Shown here one piece after another: positions 8,941 to 19,236 of a stretch of 59,414 nucleotides of DNA. A program made the translations under genes and the position numbers. The notes under the pieces are model-generated. The model saw only the letters and a program-made list of their open reading frames with translations. It had not been told where the DNA came from and searched no databases. The stretch spans positions 1-59,414 of the forward strand of contig JARLJG010000014.1 in the NCBI GenBank assembly GCA_031291325.1, given 5' to 3'. The DNA is from Burkholderiaceae bacterium (lineage in GTDB: Bacteria; Pseudomonadota; Gammaproteobacteria; Burkholderiales; Burkholderiaceae_D). The first letter of the stretch is position 1, and the number at the start of each line of letters is the position of its first letter.

Positions 8941-10440
8941 ATGAATTACGCAGGCAAACACGTACTGGTGCTGGGCTTGGGCGAATCCGGGCTGGCCATC
9001 GCGCTATGGCTGGCGCGGTGCGGCGCCGCCGTGCGCGTGGCCGACACGCGCGCAGCGCCGGCACGCCTGGCGACTCTGCGTGAGAGCGTGCCGCAGGCGG
9101 AATTCGTCGCCGGGCCGTTCCAGGCGGCGCTGCTGGATGGTATCGATTTCGTCGCCTTAAGTCCGGGGCTGGTGCCGAACCGCGAATTGGCAGAGATTAT
9201 TCCGGCGGCACAGGAGCGTGGCATTGCGCTGTGGGGCGAGATCGAATTGTTCGCGCAGGCGCTGGCGGCGCTGCGTGCGGAGCGCGAATACGCGCCCAAG
9301 GTGATCGCCATCACCGGCACCAACGGCAAGACCACGGTAACCAGCCTGGTCGGATTGTTGTGCCGGCGTTCCGGCTTGAAGACCAAGGTGGCCGGCAACA
9401 TCAGCCCGGCCGCGCTGGATGTGTTGCGCGCCGCGCTCGATGCCGACGACTTGCCAGAAGCCTGGGTGCTGGAGCTTTCCAGCTTCCAATTGCATGCGAC
9501 CTACAGCTTGCAGGCCGATGCCGCCACGGTGTTGAATGTCACGCAAGACCATCTCGATTGGCATGGCGACATGGCAGCCTATGCCGCCGACAAGGCGCGC
9601 ATCTTCGGCGCGCACACGGTGCGGGTCTTGAACCGCGACGACCCGGAAACGATGCGCATGGCGTCGCCGCTGGCGACCCAGATCAGCTTCGGCAAGGACG
9701 AGCCGGAATTGGCGAATTGCTTCGGCCTGGTTTCCGAGCACGGCATGCATTGGTTGAGCGTCGCGGTGGCAGCGGAAGAGGGCGAGAAGAAGCGCCGCAG
9801 CAAGAAAGACGCGGTGGAATTGCCGCCGGTGTCGATCAATCGCTTGATGCCAGCCGAGGCCTTGAAGATTCGCGGTCAGCATAACGCAATGAACGCATTG
9901 GCGGCGCTGGCCTTGTGCCGCGCGATCGATTTGCCGCTGGCGCCGCTGTTGCACGGCTTGCGCGATTATCATGGCGAGCCGCACCGGGTCGAACTGGTGA
10001 CCACCATCGGCGGCGTCGCCTACTATGACGATAGCAAGGGCACCAATGTCGGTGCGACAGTGGCGGCGCTAAACGGGCTGGGAGCCAGCCGCTCCGGCAC
10101 CGTCAAGCATCTGCTGCTGATAGCCGGCGGCGCAGGCAAGGGGCAGGATTTCGCGCCGCTGGCCGAGCCGGTCGCCAAATACGTGCGCGCGGTGCTGTTG
10201 ATCGGCGCCGATGCGCCGGCAATCCGCGCCGCGCTGGCTTCGACATCGACCGAATTGATCGATTGCGCCAGCTTGCCGGAGGCAGTGCGACAGGCCGCAG
10301 CCTTGGCGCAGGACGGCGACGAAGTATTGTTGTCGCCGGCTTGCGCCAGTTTCGACATGTTCGACAATTACGCGCATCGCGCGCACGTGTTTGTCGATGC
10401 GGTGCGCGAACTGGCGATGGATCGCGGAGAGATCGCATGA
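8941..10440 (+). CDS. murD: UDP-MurNAc-L-alanine:D-glutamate ligase MurD
   Basis: MurD adds D-glutamate to UDP-MurNAc-L-alanine in the cytoplasm. The product has a Rossmann-like first domain ([16 protein letters not shown]), the Mur ligase P-loop GTNGKTT starting at residue 126, LELSSFQL and [11 protein letters not shown] in the central domain, and [15 protein letters not shown] plus [12 protein letters not shown] at the C-terminal end. At 499 residues it is about 60 longer than the E. coli enzyme. Part of the excess is a lysine-rich, probably surface loop near residues 278-296 ([16 protein letters not shown]). The stop overlaps the ftsW start (ATGA). Confidence 0.95.
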   Translation: MNYAGKHVLVLGLGESGLAIALWLARCGAAVRVADTRAAPARLATLRESVPQAEFVAGPFQAALLDGIDFVALSPGLVPNRELAEIIPAAQERGIALWGEIELFAQALAALRAEREYAPKVIAITGTNGKTTVTSLVGLLCRRSGLKTKVAGNISPAALDVLRAALDADDLPEAWVLELSSFQLHATYSLQADAATVLNVTQDHLDWHGDMAAYAADKARIFGAHTVRVLNRDDPETMRMASPLATQISFGKDEPELANCFGLVSEHGMHWLSVAVAAEEGEKKRRSKKDAVELPPVSINRLMPAEALKIRGQHNAMNALAALALCRAIDLPLAPLLHGLRDYHGEPHRVELVTTIGGVAYYDDSKGTNVGATVAALNGLGASRSGTVKHLLLIAGGAGKGQDFAPLAEPVAKYVRAVLLIGADAPAIRAALASTSTELIDCASLPEAVRQAAALAQDGDEVLLSPACASFDMFDNYAHRAHVFVDAVRELAMDRGEIA

Positions 10441-11648
10441 TCAAGCTCACGCTGCCATCGTTTGCTGCAGCCGCGCCGGCCAAGTCGCTGGCCGGCATCG
10501 CGCAACGCTCGAAAATGATGGAATACGACCAGCCGCTGGTGTGGGTGATCCTGATCCTGATGCTGTTCGGCATGGTGATGGTGTATTCGGCGTCGATTTC
10601 CCTGCCGGACTCGCCGAAATTCGCCAATTACAAGAATGCGTATTTCTTGCAGCGGCAGGGCTTATTCATCGGCGTCTCGATCCTGGCCGGCTTGCTGGCG
10701 TTCCGGGTGCGCATCGAAACCTGGCAGCGCATCGCGCCGTATCTGTTTGTCGGCACGCTGGTATTGCTGGCGCTGGTATTGATCCCCGGTGTCGGCAAGG
10801 GCGTCAACGGCGCCAAGCGCTGGCTCTCGTTCAAGGTGTTGAACTTGCAGCCGTCGGAATTGATGAAGCTGTTCGTCGTCTTGTACGCCGCCGACTATAC
10901 GGTGCGCAAGCAGCAATTCATGCACCAGTTGACCAAGGGTTTCTTGCCGATGGCGCTGGCGGTCGGCTGCGTCGGCTTGCTGCTGTTGCTGGAGCCGGAT
11001 TTGGGCGCGTTCGGCGTGATCGTCTGCATTGCGATGGGCATCCTGTTTTTGGGCGGCATCAACGGCATCTGGTTCGGCGGCATCGGCGCCACTTTGGTCG
11101 GGATATTCAGCCTGGTGATCGTGCTGTCGCCGTGGCGGCGCGAGCGCATTTTCGCTTATCTGAATCCCTGGGCCGATGAGAATACCCTGGGCAAGGCCTA
11201 TCAGTTGTCGCATTCGCTGATCGCCTTCGGGCGCGGCGAATTGTTTGGCGTCGGGCTGGGCGGCAGCGTGGAAAAGTTGAATTACCTGCCGGAAGCGCAT
11301 ACCGACTTCTTGCTGGCGGTGATCGGCGAAGAACTGGGTTTCGTCGGTGTGCTGGCGGTGGTCTTGCTGTTTTACTGGCTGGTCAAGCGCGCCTTCGACA
11401 TCGGGCGGCAGGCGATCGCGATGGACATGACTTTCGCCGGGCTGGTGGCAAAGGGCGTGGGAATCTGGATCGGCGTGCAAGCCTTCATCAATATGGGCGT
11501 CAACCTGGGTTTGCTGCCGACCAAAGGCTTGACCTTGCCGCTGATGAGTTACGGCGGCTCCGGTGTGATGATCAACTGTATCGGACTGGCAATCCTGTTG
11601 CGCGTCGATTACGAAAATCGCGTCTTGATGCGCGGAGGCCGTGTATGA
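10437..11648 (+). CDS. ftsW: septal peptidoglycan glycosyltransferase FtsW
   Basis: FtsW is the SEDS-family polymerase that makes septal glycan strands from lipid II together with FtsI. Using ATG 10437 (4-base overlap with murD) gives 403 residues. After about 35 cytoplasmic residues there are roughly ten membrane segments. Conserved SEDS stretches include [37 protein letters not shown] and the C-terminal [20 protein letters not shown]. Length and motifs are normal. The frame is open upstream of this start, but that part only shadows murD. Confidence 0.95.
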   Translation: MIKLTLPSFAAAAPAKSLAGIAQRSKMMEYDQPLVWVILILMLFGMVMVYSASISLPDSPKFANYKNAYFLQRQGLFIGVSILAGLLAFRVRIETWQRIAPYLFVGTLVLLALVLIPGVGKGVNGAKRWLSFKVLNLQPSELMKLFVVLYAADYTVRKQQFMHQLTKGFLPMALAVGCVGLLLLLEPDLGAFGVIVCIAMGILFLGGINGIWFGGIGATLVGIFSLVIVLSPWRRERIFAYLNPWADENTLGKAYQLSHSLIAFGRGELFGVGLGGSVEKLNYLPEAHTDFLLAVIGEELGFVGVLAVVLLFYWLVKRAFDIGRQAIAMDMTFAGLVAKGVGIWIGVQAFINMGVNLGLLPTKGLTLPLMSYGGSGVMINCIGLAILLRVDYENRVLMRGGRV

Positions 11649-11658
11649 GGCCAAGCTT

Positions 11659-12744
11659 ATGAAACGCTTGATGATTATGGCAGCCGGCACCGGCGGGCAT
11701 ATTTTCCCCGGCCTGGCGATTGCCGAGACGATGAAGGCGCGCGGCTGGCAAGTGACCTGGCTGGGCACCACGCATGGCATGGAATGCGACATCGTGCCCA
11801 AGCACGGCATCGAGATGGATACCATCGAATTCAAGGGCTTGCGCGGCAAGGGGCTTGCGCATACCTTGCGCGGCGCTTTCCGGCTGGCGCCGAGTTTCGC
11901 CAATTGTTTCCGTATTTTGGCGCGCCGCCGTCCCGACGTGGTGCTGGGCATGGGCGGTTACGTCACCGTGCCGGGCGGCGTGATGGCGAAAATGCGCGGC
12001 GTGCCCCTGGTGCTGGTCAATGCCGACGCCGCCTTGCTGCTGTCGAACAAGACGCTGGCGCCGTTGGCCAAGCGGGTGCTGTTCGGCTTTCCCGCCGATT
12101 TCGGGCGGGCGGCGGGCAAGGCGACCGTGACCGGCAATCCGGTGCGCAAGGAGATTCTGGAATTGGCGAAGCCAGCCGAGCGTTACGCCGCGCACAGCGG
12201 GCCGTTGCGCATCCTGGTGGTTGGCGGCAGCCTGGGCGCGCAAGCCTTGAACGCGTGCGTGCCGCTGGCGCTGGCAGCGCTGCCGCCGGAGTCGCGCCCG
12301 ATCGTCACGCATCAATCGGGCAAGCAGCACATCGACGCGCTGCGGGCCGCGTATGCAGAGGCCAAGGTCGACGCCGAAGTGGTCGATTTCATCGACGACA
12401 TGGCGCGCCGCTATGCGGAAGCGGACCTGGTGATTTGCCGTGCCGGCGCCATCACCGTGGCGGAGTTGACGGCAGCAGGTGTCGCCAGCGTGCTGGTGCC
12501 CTTCATGGCATCGACCACCACGCATCAGCGCGACAACGCGCGCTGGATGGCGCATCATCAGGCGGCAATCCATTTGCCGCAAAGCGAATTGAGCGCCGAG
12601 CGATTGGCGGCCTTGTTGGGCAAAATGACGCGCGAAGCGTGCTGCAAGATGGCCGTGGCGGCATATGAAAACGGACGGCGCGACGCCAACGAGGCGATTG
12701 CGAACGTATTGGAAAAATTGGCAGGATCGGCAGGTGCAGCATGA
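11659..12744 (+). CDS. murG: UDP-GlcNAc:lipid I GlcNAc transferase MurG
   Basis: MurG is a peripheral membrane GT-B glycosyltransferase that adds GlcNAc to lipid I to make lipid II. I start it at ATG 11659, where GAGG at 11646-11649 sits 9 bases upstream and the product begins [20 protein letters not shown] with the glycine-rich loop at the very N-terminus. A GTG 18 bases earlier, overlapping ftsW, is possible but less likely. The donor site carries [11 protein letters not shown] and [15 protein letters not shown]. Length is 361 residues, typical. It overlaps murC by 4 bases. Confidence 0.95.
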   Translation: MKRLMIMAAGTGGHIFPGLAIAETMKARGWQVTWLGTTHGMECDIVPKHGIEMDTIEFKGLRGKGLAHTLRGAFRLAPSFANCFRILARRRPDVVLGMGGYVTVPGGVMAKMRGVPLVLVNADAALLLSNKTLAPLAKRVLFGFPADFGRAAGKATVTGNPVRKEILELAKPAERYAAHSGPLRILVVGGSLGAQALNACVPLALAALPPESRPIVTHQSGKQHIDALRAAYAEAKVDAEVVDFIDDMARRYAEADLVICRAGAITVAELTAAGVASVLVPFMASTTTHQRDNARWMAHHQAAIHLPQSELSAERLAALLGKMTREACCKMAVAAYENGRRDANEAIANVLEKLAGSAGAA

Positions 12745-14156
12745 AACATAAAGTCAGAAATATCCATTTTGTCGGCATCGGCGGCTCGGGCATGAGCGGC
12801 ATCGCCGAAGTATTGCTCAACCTCGGCTATACCGTCTCCGGTTCCGACCTGGGCAGCAATGCGGCCACGCAACGCCTGGCGAGCCTTGGCGCCAAGGTCA
12901 GCGTTGGACATGCCGCCGCGCATATCGCCGGCGCCGACGCAATCGTGACGTCGACTGCAGTCAAGTCGGACAACCCGGAAGTGGTGGCGGGCCGCGAAAA
13001 GCGTATCCCTATCGTGCCGCGCGCGATGATGCTGGCCGAGTTGATGCGTTTGAAGAGCGGGATTGCGATTGCCGGCACGCACGGCAAGACTACTACCACC
13101 AGCCTGGTCGCCAGCGTCTTGGCCGAAGGCGGGCTGGACCCGACTTTCGTGATCGGCGGTCGGCTGACCAGCGCCGGCGCCAACGCGAAACTGGGCAGCG
13201 GCGACTTCATCGTGGCCGAAGCCGACGAGTCGGACGCGTCTTTCCTGAACCTGTCGCCGGTGATCGAAGTCATCACCAACATCGACGCCGATCACATGGA
13301 GACCTACGATCACAGTTTCGCCAAATTGAAGCAGGCGTTCATCGAGTTCACGCAGCGTTTGCCGTTCTACGGCATCGCGGTGCTGTGCCTGGACGACTCG
13401 AACGTGCGCGAAATCATGCCCTTCGTCTCCAAGCCGATTACCACCTACGGCTTCCACGAGCAGGCGCAAGTGCGCGCGGTCGACGCCAAGGCGGTCGGCA
13501 GCCATATGGAATTCACGGTGCTGCAAGACGACTACGAACCGTTGCCGGTGCGCCTGAATCAGCCCGGCATGCACAATGTGCAAAACGCCTGCGCGGCGAT
13601 TGCCATCGCGCGCGAATTGAACGTGCCCGATAGCGCGACGCAAAAGGCGCTGGCGGAATTCAACGGCGTCGGTCGCCGCTTCACGCGTTATGGCGAACTC
13701 AAGCTGCCGCCGCGCGACGGCAAACCAGGCGGCACGTTTGCGCTGGTCGACGATTACGGCCATCATCCGGCGGAGACCGCTGCCACGCTGGCGGCGGCGC
13801 GCGGCGCTTATCCGGGGCGGCGGCTGGTGCTGGCGTTCCAGCCGCATCGCTACACGCGCACGCGCGACTTGTTCGAAGATTTCGTCAAGGTCTTGTCGAC
13901 TTGCGACGTGCTGGTTTTGGCCGAAGTGTATTCAGCCGGCGAACAACCGATTGTGGCAGCCGATGGCCGCGCGTTGGCACACGCCTTGCGTGTGGTGGGC
14001 AAGGTGGATTTGAATTTTGTCGAAGATATCGCCGAGATGCCGGCGACCATTATCACGATGTTGCGCGATGGCGATGTCCTGATTACGATGGGCGCCGGTT
14101 CGATGGGCGGCGTGCCGGTCAAATTGCAGCAACTGTTAATGCAGGAGCAAGCATGA
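12741..14156 (+). CDS. murC: UDP-N-acetylmuramate:L-alanine ligase MurC
   Basis: MurC starts the stem peptide by adding L-alanine to UDP-MurNAc. The 471-residue product has the N-terminal nucleotide-binding [17 protein letters not shown], the P-loop GTHGKTTTT starting at residue 112, [10 protein letters not shown] and [10 protein letters not shown] in the central domain, and DDYGHHPAE and [16 protein letters not shown] in the C-terminal domain. All are standard and the length is normal. It sits between murG and ddlB with 4-base overlaps on both sides. Confidence 0.96.
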   Translation: MKHKVRNIHFVGIGGSGMSGIAEVLLNLGYTVSGSDLGSNAATQRLASLGAKVSVGHAAAHIAGADAIVTSTAVKSDNPEVVAGREKRIPIVPRAMMLAELMRLKSGIAIAGTHGKTTTTSLVASVLAEGGLDPTFVIGGRLTSAGANAKLGSGDFIVAEADESDASFLNLSPVIEVITNIDADHMETYDHSFAKLKQAFIEFTQRLPFYGIAVLCLDDSNVREIMPFVSKPITTYGFHEQAQVRAVDAKAVGSHMEFTVLQDDYEPLPVRLNQPGMHNVQNACAAIAIARELNVPDSATQKALAEFNGVGRRFTRYGELKLPPRDGKPGGTFALVDDYGHHPAETAATLAAARGAYPGRRLVLAFQPHRYTRTRDLFEDFVKVLSTCDVLVLAEVYSAGEQPIVAADGRALAHALRVVGKVDLNFVEDIAEMPATIITMLRDGDVLITMGAGSMGGVPVKLQQLLMQEQA

Positions 14157-15154
14157 GCGCGAACAATGTAGCGAACAATGCAGCCAACAATAAGCTGGGC
14201 AAAGTCGGCGTGCTGTTTGGCGGACGCTCTGCCGAGCGCGAGATTTCGCTGATGTCCGGCAATGGCGTGTTGCAGGCCTTGAAAGACAAGGGGATCGATG
14301 CCCACCCGTTCGATCCGGGGCAGCGCAGCCTGGCGGAACTGGCGGCGGAAAAATTCGATCGCGTCTTCATCGCCTTGCACGGGCGCTATGGCGAAGACGG
14401 CACCATCCAGGGCGTGCTGGAGCAACTCGGCGTCCCTTATACCGGGCCGGGTGTGATGGCGTCGGCCATTTCGATGGACAAGATTATGACCAAGCGCGTG
14501 TGGCTGAGTTACGGCTTGCCGACGCCGCGCTTCGTGGTGCTGGACGCCAAGACTGCGCAGCGCGAGGAACTACACGATGTGCCCGACGAGCTGGGATTGC
14601 CCTTGATCCTGAAGGCGCCGCACGAAGGCTCGACCATCGGCATCGCCAAGGTGATCGGTTATTCCGACATGCGGGAAGGATTCGATCTGTGCGCGAAGTA
14701 TGACGACGTGGTGCTGGCCGAAGAGTTTATTCGCGGGCGCGAACTGACGGTGCCGGTGCTGGGCGCCGGGCGCAGCGCGCGCGCGTTGCCGATCGTCGAA
14801 ATCCGCGCGCCGCAGGGCAACTACGATTACGAGCACAAATATTTCAGCGACGACACGCAATACCTGTGTCCGGCGCCGTTGAACGAGGTCTTGACGCTGC
14901 GCATCCAGTCGCTGGCGGTGCAGGCATACAACGCGGTCGGCTGCCGGGGATGGGCGCGGGTCGACTTCATGCTGCGCAGCGTCGACGACGAACCGTTCCT
15001 GCTGGAGATCAATGCCTCGCCGGGCATGACCGGGCATTCGCTGGTGCCGATGTCGGCCAGGAGCGCGGGGGTGAGCTACGAAGATTTATGCGTCGAGATT
15101 TTGCGCTCCGCAGCATTGGAATTGAAGCCGTCGGAAAATTGGAAGCCGGCATGA
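14153..15154 (+). CDS. ddlB: D-alanine:D-alanine ligase
   Basis: This ATP-grasp ligase makes the D-Ala-D-Ala dipeptide that MurF uses. The start at ATG 14153 gives 333 residues with an unusual asparagine-rich tail ([16 protein letters not shown]) before the conserved [16 protein letters not shown]. Other family segments are [42 protein letters not shown], and the metal-binding [20 protein letters not shown] followed by PGMTGHSL. Being inside the dcw cluster identifies it as the ddlB type. The stop lies 19 bases before ftsQ. Confidence 0.95.
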   Translation: MSANNVANNAANNKLGKVGVLFGGRSAEREISLMSGNGVLQALKDKGIDAHPFDPGQRSLAELAAEKFDRVFIALHGRYGEDGTIQGVLEQLGVPYTGPGVMASAISMDKIMTKRVWLSYGLPTPRFVVLDAKTAQREELHDVPDELGLPLILKAPHEGSTIGIAKVIGYSDMREGFDLCAKYDDVVLAEEFIRGRELTVPVLGAGRSARALPIVEIRAPQGNYDYEHKYFSDDTQYLCPAPLNEVLTLRIQSLAVQAYNAVGCRGWARVDFMLRSVDDEPFLLEINASPGMTGHSLVPMSARSAGVSYEDLCVEILRSAALELKPSENWKPA

Positions 15155-15173
15155 AAAATGGTCGATATCGAAC

Positions 15174-15953
15174 ATGTGGCACGACGTCAAAACGATGAAT
15201 GCGGTGTCGGGCGCGTTGTTCGGCCTGGTCGTGCTGGCCGTCCTGGCGGCCGGCTTGTGGTGGCTTGCGCAAAGACCGATGTTTACGTTGAAGACGATCA
15301 GGATCGAGGCGCTGGGGGAGGAGCCGTTGCGGCGCGTCAACGCATCGACCATCAAGGGCACTGCGATCCCGCGCATCCGGGGCAATTTCTTTACCGCCGA
15401 CCTGGATGGCGTGACGCAGGCGTTTGAAGCGGTGCCGTGGGTAAGACGGGCAGCGGTGCGGCGCGAATGGCCCAATACCCTGGTGGTGGCGCTGGAAGAG
15501 CACGCGCCGCTGGGAACCTGGGGCGAGGACGGACGCTTGCTGTCGGTCAAGGGCGACGTGTTTACCGCCAATCTGGCGGAGGCGGAAGAGGATGGCTTGT
15601 TGCCCGAATTCGCCGGGCCGGACGGCAGCGAACGGGATGTGGTGGCGCGCTTCAAGGATTTGCAGGATTGGTTTGCGCCGGTCAAGCTCAGTCCGCAGGC
15701 GCTGCAACTGTCTGTGCGCTACGCCTGGACGGTGAAGCTGGACAACGGCATGACGGTTGAATTGGGCAGGGAGCAAAGCAGCACCACTTTGCGCGAGCGG
15801 GTCGATCGCTTGATCGGGATTTATCCGCAACTGGCGGCGAGTTTGCAGAATCGGATCGAAAGTGTGGATATGCGTTATCCGAACGGTTTGGCGTTGAAGG
15901 CAAGCGGCTTGATCGTCGGCTCGAACGGTAAAAAAGGTAAGAACAAGTCCTAA
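15174..15953 (+). CDS. ftsQ: cell division protein FtsQ
   Basis: FtsQ is the bitopic scaffold that joins FtsL and FtsB to the early divisome. The 259-residue product has a short cytoplasmic part, one membrane segment at about residues 11-31, a POTRA domain starting FTLKTIRIEALGEE, and the beta domain with FEAVPWVRRAAVRREWPNTL and LEEHAPLGTWGEDGRLLS. The family resemblance is clear though only moderately conserved. The start MWHDVKTMN resembles homologues; I see no strong ribosome binding site, so the exact start is less certain than the gene. Confidence 0.92.
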   Translation: MWHDVKTMNAVSGALFGLVVLAVLAAGLWWLAQRPMFTLKTIRIEALGEEPLRRVNASTIKGTAIPRIRGNFFTADLDGVTQAFEAVPWVRRAAVRREWPNTLVVALEEHAPLGTWGEDGRLLSVKGDVFTANLAEAEEDGLLPEFAGPDGSERDVVARFKDLQDWFAPVKLSPQALQLSVRYAWTVKLDNGMTVELGREQSSTTLRERVDRLIGIYPQLAASLQNRIESVDMRYPNGLALKASGLIVGSNGKKGKNKS

Positions 15954-15963
15954 GCGGAACGAT

Positions 15964-17196
15964 ATGACAAAAGACGCGAAAAATCTGATAGTCGGCCTCG
16001 ACATCGGCACCTCCAAGGTAGTCGCCGTGGTGGCTGAAGTGATGCCCAACGGGCGGCACGAAGTGATCGGCCTGGGCCAGCACGAGTCCAAAGGGTTGAA
16101 GAAAGGCGTGGTCGTCAATATCGAAGCGACCGTCGAATCGATCCAGCGCGCATTGGAAGAAGCCGAATTGATGGCCGATTGCAAGATCAGGAACGTCTAC
16201 ACCGGCATCGCCGGCAGCCATATCCGCAGCTTCAATTCGAGCGGCATGGTGGCCATCAAGGATAAGGAAGTGACCGCCGCCGATGTCTCGCGCGTGATCG
16301 AAACCGCGAAGGCGGTCAACATCCCGACCGACCAGCAATTGCTGCACACGGTGCCGCAGGAATTCATCGTCGACAGCCAGGAAGACGTGCGCGAGCCGAT
16401 CGGCATGAGCGGCATCCGCCTGGAAGTGAAGGTGCATATCGTCACCGGCGCGGTGTCGGCGGTGCAAAACATCGTCAAGTGCGTGCGCCGCTGCGGGCTG
16501 GAAGTGTCCGACCTGATTTTGCAGCCGATGGCGTCGGCCGATGCGGTGCTGACGCCGGACGAAAAAGAGCTGGGCGTGGTGTTGATCGACCTGGGCGGCG
16601 GCACCACCGATGTGGCGATCTTCACCGAAGGCGCGATCCGCCACACGGCGGTCATCCCGATTGCCGGCGACCAGATCACCAACGATATCGCGATGGCCTT
16701 GCGCACGCCGACTGCCGAAGCCGAAGAGATCAAGTTGCGCTACGGCGTCGCCAAGCAGGTATTGGCCGATCCGGGCGAGACGCTGGAAGTGCCGGGCCTG
16801 GGCGACCGCGCGCCGCGCACGCTGTCGCGCCAAGCATTGGCGGCGGTGATCGAGCCGCGCGTCGAAGAATTGTTCGCGCTGGTGCATCAAGTGGTGCGCG
16901 AATCGGGTTACGAGGAAGTGCTGTCGAGCGGCATCGTCCTGACAGGCGGTTCGGCGATGATGCCGGGCATGGTCGAATTGGCCGAAGACATTTTTCTCAA
17001 GCCGGCGCGCCTGGGCACGCCGGAATACAGCGGGCAATTGGCGGACGTGGTGCGCAGCCCGCGCTATGCGACGGTTTTAGGATTGCTTCTGGAAGCAAAG
17101 AAGCAGTATTTGCGCGGTTACGTCGTCACGCGGCAAGACGGCACCGTGAAGGCGATCTGGCAGCGCATGAAAGAATGGTTTTTGGGTAATTTTTAA
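15964..17196 (+). CDS. ftsA: cell division protein FtsA
   Basis: FtsA is an actin-like ATPase that tethers FtsZ to the membrane and recruits later division proteins. The 410-residue product has the phosphate-1 motif VGLDIGTSKV near residue 10, the SHS2-type 1C insertion, phosphate-2 VVLIDLGGGTTDVAIF near residue 200, and adenosine-binding VLTGGSAMMPGM near residue 325. The C-terminal KAIWQRMKEWFLGNF is the amphipathic membrane-targeting helix. It starts 10 bases after ftsQ and is followed by a 124-bp gap before ftsZ. Confidence 0.96.
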   Translation: MTKDAKNLIVGLDIGTSKVVAVVAEVMPNGRHEVIGLGQHESKGLKKGVVVNIEATVESIQRALEEAELMADCKIRNVYTGIAGSHIRSFNSSGMVAIKDKEVTAADVSRVIETAKAVNIPTDQQLLHTVPQEFIVDSQEDVREPIGMSGIRLEVKVHIVTGAVSAVQNIVKCVRRCGLEVSDLILQPMASADAVLTPDEKELGVVLIDLGGGTTDVAIFTEGAIRHTAVIPIAGDQITNDIAMALRTPTAEAEEIKLRYGVAKQVLADPGETLEVPGLGDRAPRTLSRQALAAVIEPRVEELFALVHQVVRESGYEEVLSSGIVLTGGSAMMPGMVELAEDIFLKPARLGTPEYSGQLADVVRSPRYATVLGLLLEAKKQYLRGYVVTRQDGTVKAIWQRMKEWFLGNF

Positions 17197-17320
17197 TAAG
17201 TAATTCTCAATAATTTTAGTAACCTGAATTTTTTTTGTATAACCCGTAGTTTGCAGTCGCCAGTCGGCGCCCCTTGAGCGATGACTATCGACTGAAAACT
17301 GCATAATTTAAGGAGTCCTC

Positions 17321-18511
17321 ATGGAAATCGATATGCTCGATAACACAGCAGCAGGAACCGTGATCAAGTTCGTCGGCGTAGGCGGCGCCGGAGGCAACGC
17401 GGTGCAACACATGATCAACAAGGGCGTTTGCGGCGTCGAATTCATCGCCGCCAACACCGACGCGCAGGCGCTGCAATTGTCCAAGGCGCATAACATCATC
17501 CAGATCGGCGAAACCGGGCTGGGCGCCGGCATGAAGCCGGAAATCGGCCGCAAACTGGCGGAAGAGTCGCGTGGGCGCATCGAAGATGCATTGCGCGGCG
17601 CGCACATGGTGTTCATCGCCGCCGGCATGGGCGGCGGCACCGGCACGGGCGCGGCGCCCATTGTCGCCCAGATCGCCAAGGAACAGGGCGCGCTGACGGT
17701 GGCCGTGGTTTCCAAGCCGTTTTCGTACGAGGGGCAGAAGTGCATGGACATCGCCGACGAAGGCCTGGAAGCCTTGTCGCTGCATGTCGATTCGCTGATC
17801 ATCATCCTCAATGAAAAGCTGGAAGAAATCTACGAAGACGACAGCATGATCGAATGGCTGCAACATGCCGACGACGTGCTCAACAATGCAGTAGCCGGGA
17901 TCGCCGAAATCATCAACGTGCCGGGCCACATCAATGTCGACTTCAACGACGTCAAGACCATCATGGGCGAGCAGGGCAAGGCCATGATGGGCACGGCGAC
18001 CGCTTCCGGCGTCGACCGCGCCCGCATCGCCGCCGAACAGGCAGTGGCGTCGCCGCTGTTGGACGGCATCGACTTGTCCGGCGCGCGCGGCGTGCTGGTC
18101 AACGTCACCGCCAGCCGCAGCTTGAAGGGCAAGGAAATCAAGGAAGTCATGGCCACCGTGCGCGCTTTCGCGGCAGCCGATGCGTCGATTGCGCAAGGCA
18201 TTGCCTACGACGACCAGATGGGCGACGACATCCGCGTCACCGTGGTCGCCACCGGCCTGGGCCGCGCGCGCAAGACGGTGCAACTGGTGGCGACACCGGT
18301 CATGCGCACCGGCACCCACAACGAGCCGATCCATGCCAATGCCAATACCGGCATGGGGCACGGCACGGCAGCGGGCGGCGCGGCTTTCGACGGTCTGAAA
18401 GCGCCGGCGGTCTGGCGGCGCGAGTCGGCGTCCGAAACGGTGCGCGCGTTGGAGAAGAACGGCATGGAAACCTACGACATCCCGGCCTTCTTGCGCAAGC
18501 AGGCAGACTGA
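17321..18511 (+). CDS. ftsZ: cell division protein FtsZ
   Basis: FtsZ is the tubulin-like GTPase that forms the division ring. The 396-residue product has FVGVGGAGGNAVQHM at the N-terminus, the tubulin signature GGGTGTG at 104-110, and the T7-loop NVDFNDVKTIM. It ends in a spacer and the conserved tail DIPAFLRKQ that binds FtsA and ZapD; zapD is also in this window. AAGGAGT at 17309-17315 sits 5 bases before the ATG. The 124-bp gap upstream holds a T-tract and TATAAC at 17238-17243, which may be a dedicated ftsZ promoter, but its -35 is poor. A strong terminator follows. Confidence 0.97.
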   Translation: MEIDMLDNTAAGTVIKFVGVGGAGGNAVQHMINKGVCGVEFIAANTDAQALQLSKAHNIIQIGETGLGAGMKPEIGRKLAEESRGRIEDALRGAHMVFIAAGMGGGTGTGAAPIVAQIAKEQGALTVAVVSKPFSYEGQKCMDIADEGLEALSLHVDSLIIILNEKLEEIYEDDSMIEWLQHADDVLNNAVAGIAEIINVPGHINVDFNDVKTIMGEQGKAMMGTATASGVDRARIAAEQAVASPLLDGIDLSGARGVLVNVTASRSLKGKEIKEVMATVRAFAAADASIAQGIAYDDQMGDDIRVTVVATGLGRARKTVQLVATPVMRTGTHNEPIHANANTGMGHGTAAGGAAFDGLKAPAVWRRESASETVRALEKNGMETYDIPAFLRKQAD

Positions 18512-18562
18512 TTTTCCGCTCTCCAGCAGGAAATAGCGGAACAAGGCATACTGCGGTTGGCA

Positions 18563-18593
18563 CGCCGCGCCGGTCGGCGCGGCGTTGTTTTTT
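18563..18593 (+). terminator. rho-independent terminator of the dcw cluster
   Basis: CGCCGCGCC at 18563-18571 pairs perfectly with GGCGCGGCG at 18576-18584 across a 4-base loop, and TTGTTTTTT follows. It lies 52 bp after ftsZ and ends the dcw transcript before the peroxiredoxin gene. Confidence 0.9.
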
Positions 18594-18647
18594 GCGGCAT
18601 CGCGATGCGTCGCGATGCCGTGGCTCAACCACTCTAAAGGAGATCAC

Positions 18648-19154
18648 ATGACTATCAAAATCGGCGACCATCTGCCGGAAGGCGCGCTGGCGGAATTCAT
18701 CGAATCCGCGACCGAAACCTGTGCGATCGGTCCCAATACGTTTCAAGTTGCCGACTTGACCAAGGGCAAGAAAATTGCAGTATTCGGCTTGCCCGGCGCG
18801 TTTACGCCGACTTGCTCGGCGCAACATGTCCCCGGCTATGTGAAGCATGCAGCCGAATTGAAAGCCAAGGGCGTCGATGAAATCTGGTGTATTTCGGTCA
18901 ATGACGCGTTTGTGATGGGCGCCTGGGGCCGCGAGCAAAAAGCGACCGGCGTGGTGCGCATGTTTGCCGACGGCAATGCGACCTTCAGCAAGGCGCTTGG
19001 ACTGGATGCCGACTTTAGCAAGTTCGGCATGGGCACGCGCTCGCAACGGTATTCGCTGCTGGTCGAAGATGGCGTGGTCAAGCAATTGAATGTCGAATTG
19101 CCTGGAAAATTCGAAGTTTCGAACGCCGAAACATTGTTGGCGCAACTCGGCTGA
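18648..19154 (+). CDS. peroxiredoxin, Prx5-like
   Basis: A thiol peroxidase of the redoxin/Prx5 type that reduces hydrogen peroxide and organic peroxides. The 168-residue product carries the peroxidatic motif FTPTCSAQHVPGY with C56, and WCISVNDAFVM and TRSQRYSLLVEDGVV further on, all typical of this subfamily. C25 lies outside the usual resolving positions, so the reductant cannot be deduced from sequence. I start it at ATG 18648, where AAAGGAGA at 18636-18643 is well placed; the frame is open 63 bases further upstream but without support. It is its own transcription unit between ftsZ and lpxC. Confidence 0.92.
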   Translation: MTIKIGDHLPEGALAEFIESATETCAIGPNTFQVADLTKGKKIAVFGLPGAFTPTCSAQHVPGYVKHAAELKAKGVDEIWCISVNDAFVMGAWGREQKATGVVRMFADGNATFSKALGLDADFSKFGMGTRSQRYSLLVEDGVVKQLNVELPGKFEVSNAETLLAQLG

Positions 19155-19200
19155 TCGTATCGGCATCTGTTGCATTGACGCGGCGCGTGGGTGCCAGTTG

Positions 19201-19236
19201 TTACTGACCGATCGGTAAGTTGTTATAATGACGGGA
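19201..19236 (+). promoter_or_regulatory. extended -10 promoter of lpxC with a palindrome in the -35 region
   Basis: TGTTATAAT at 19221-19229 is a perfect extended -10 element. No good -35 is present; TTACTG at 19201-19206 is a weak match at 17-bp spacing. The perfect palindrome ACCGATCGGT lies at 19207-19216, where a regulator could sit. Transcription would begin at about 19236, which is the lpxC start codon itself, so a transcript from this promoter would be leaderless or nearly so. Confidence 0.55.

Noticed and set aside
18585-18647. 21-residue N-terminal extension of the peroxiredoxin
   Set aside because: It starts inside the T-run of the ftsZ terminator and has no ribosome binding site; ATG 18648 has an excellent one.
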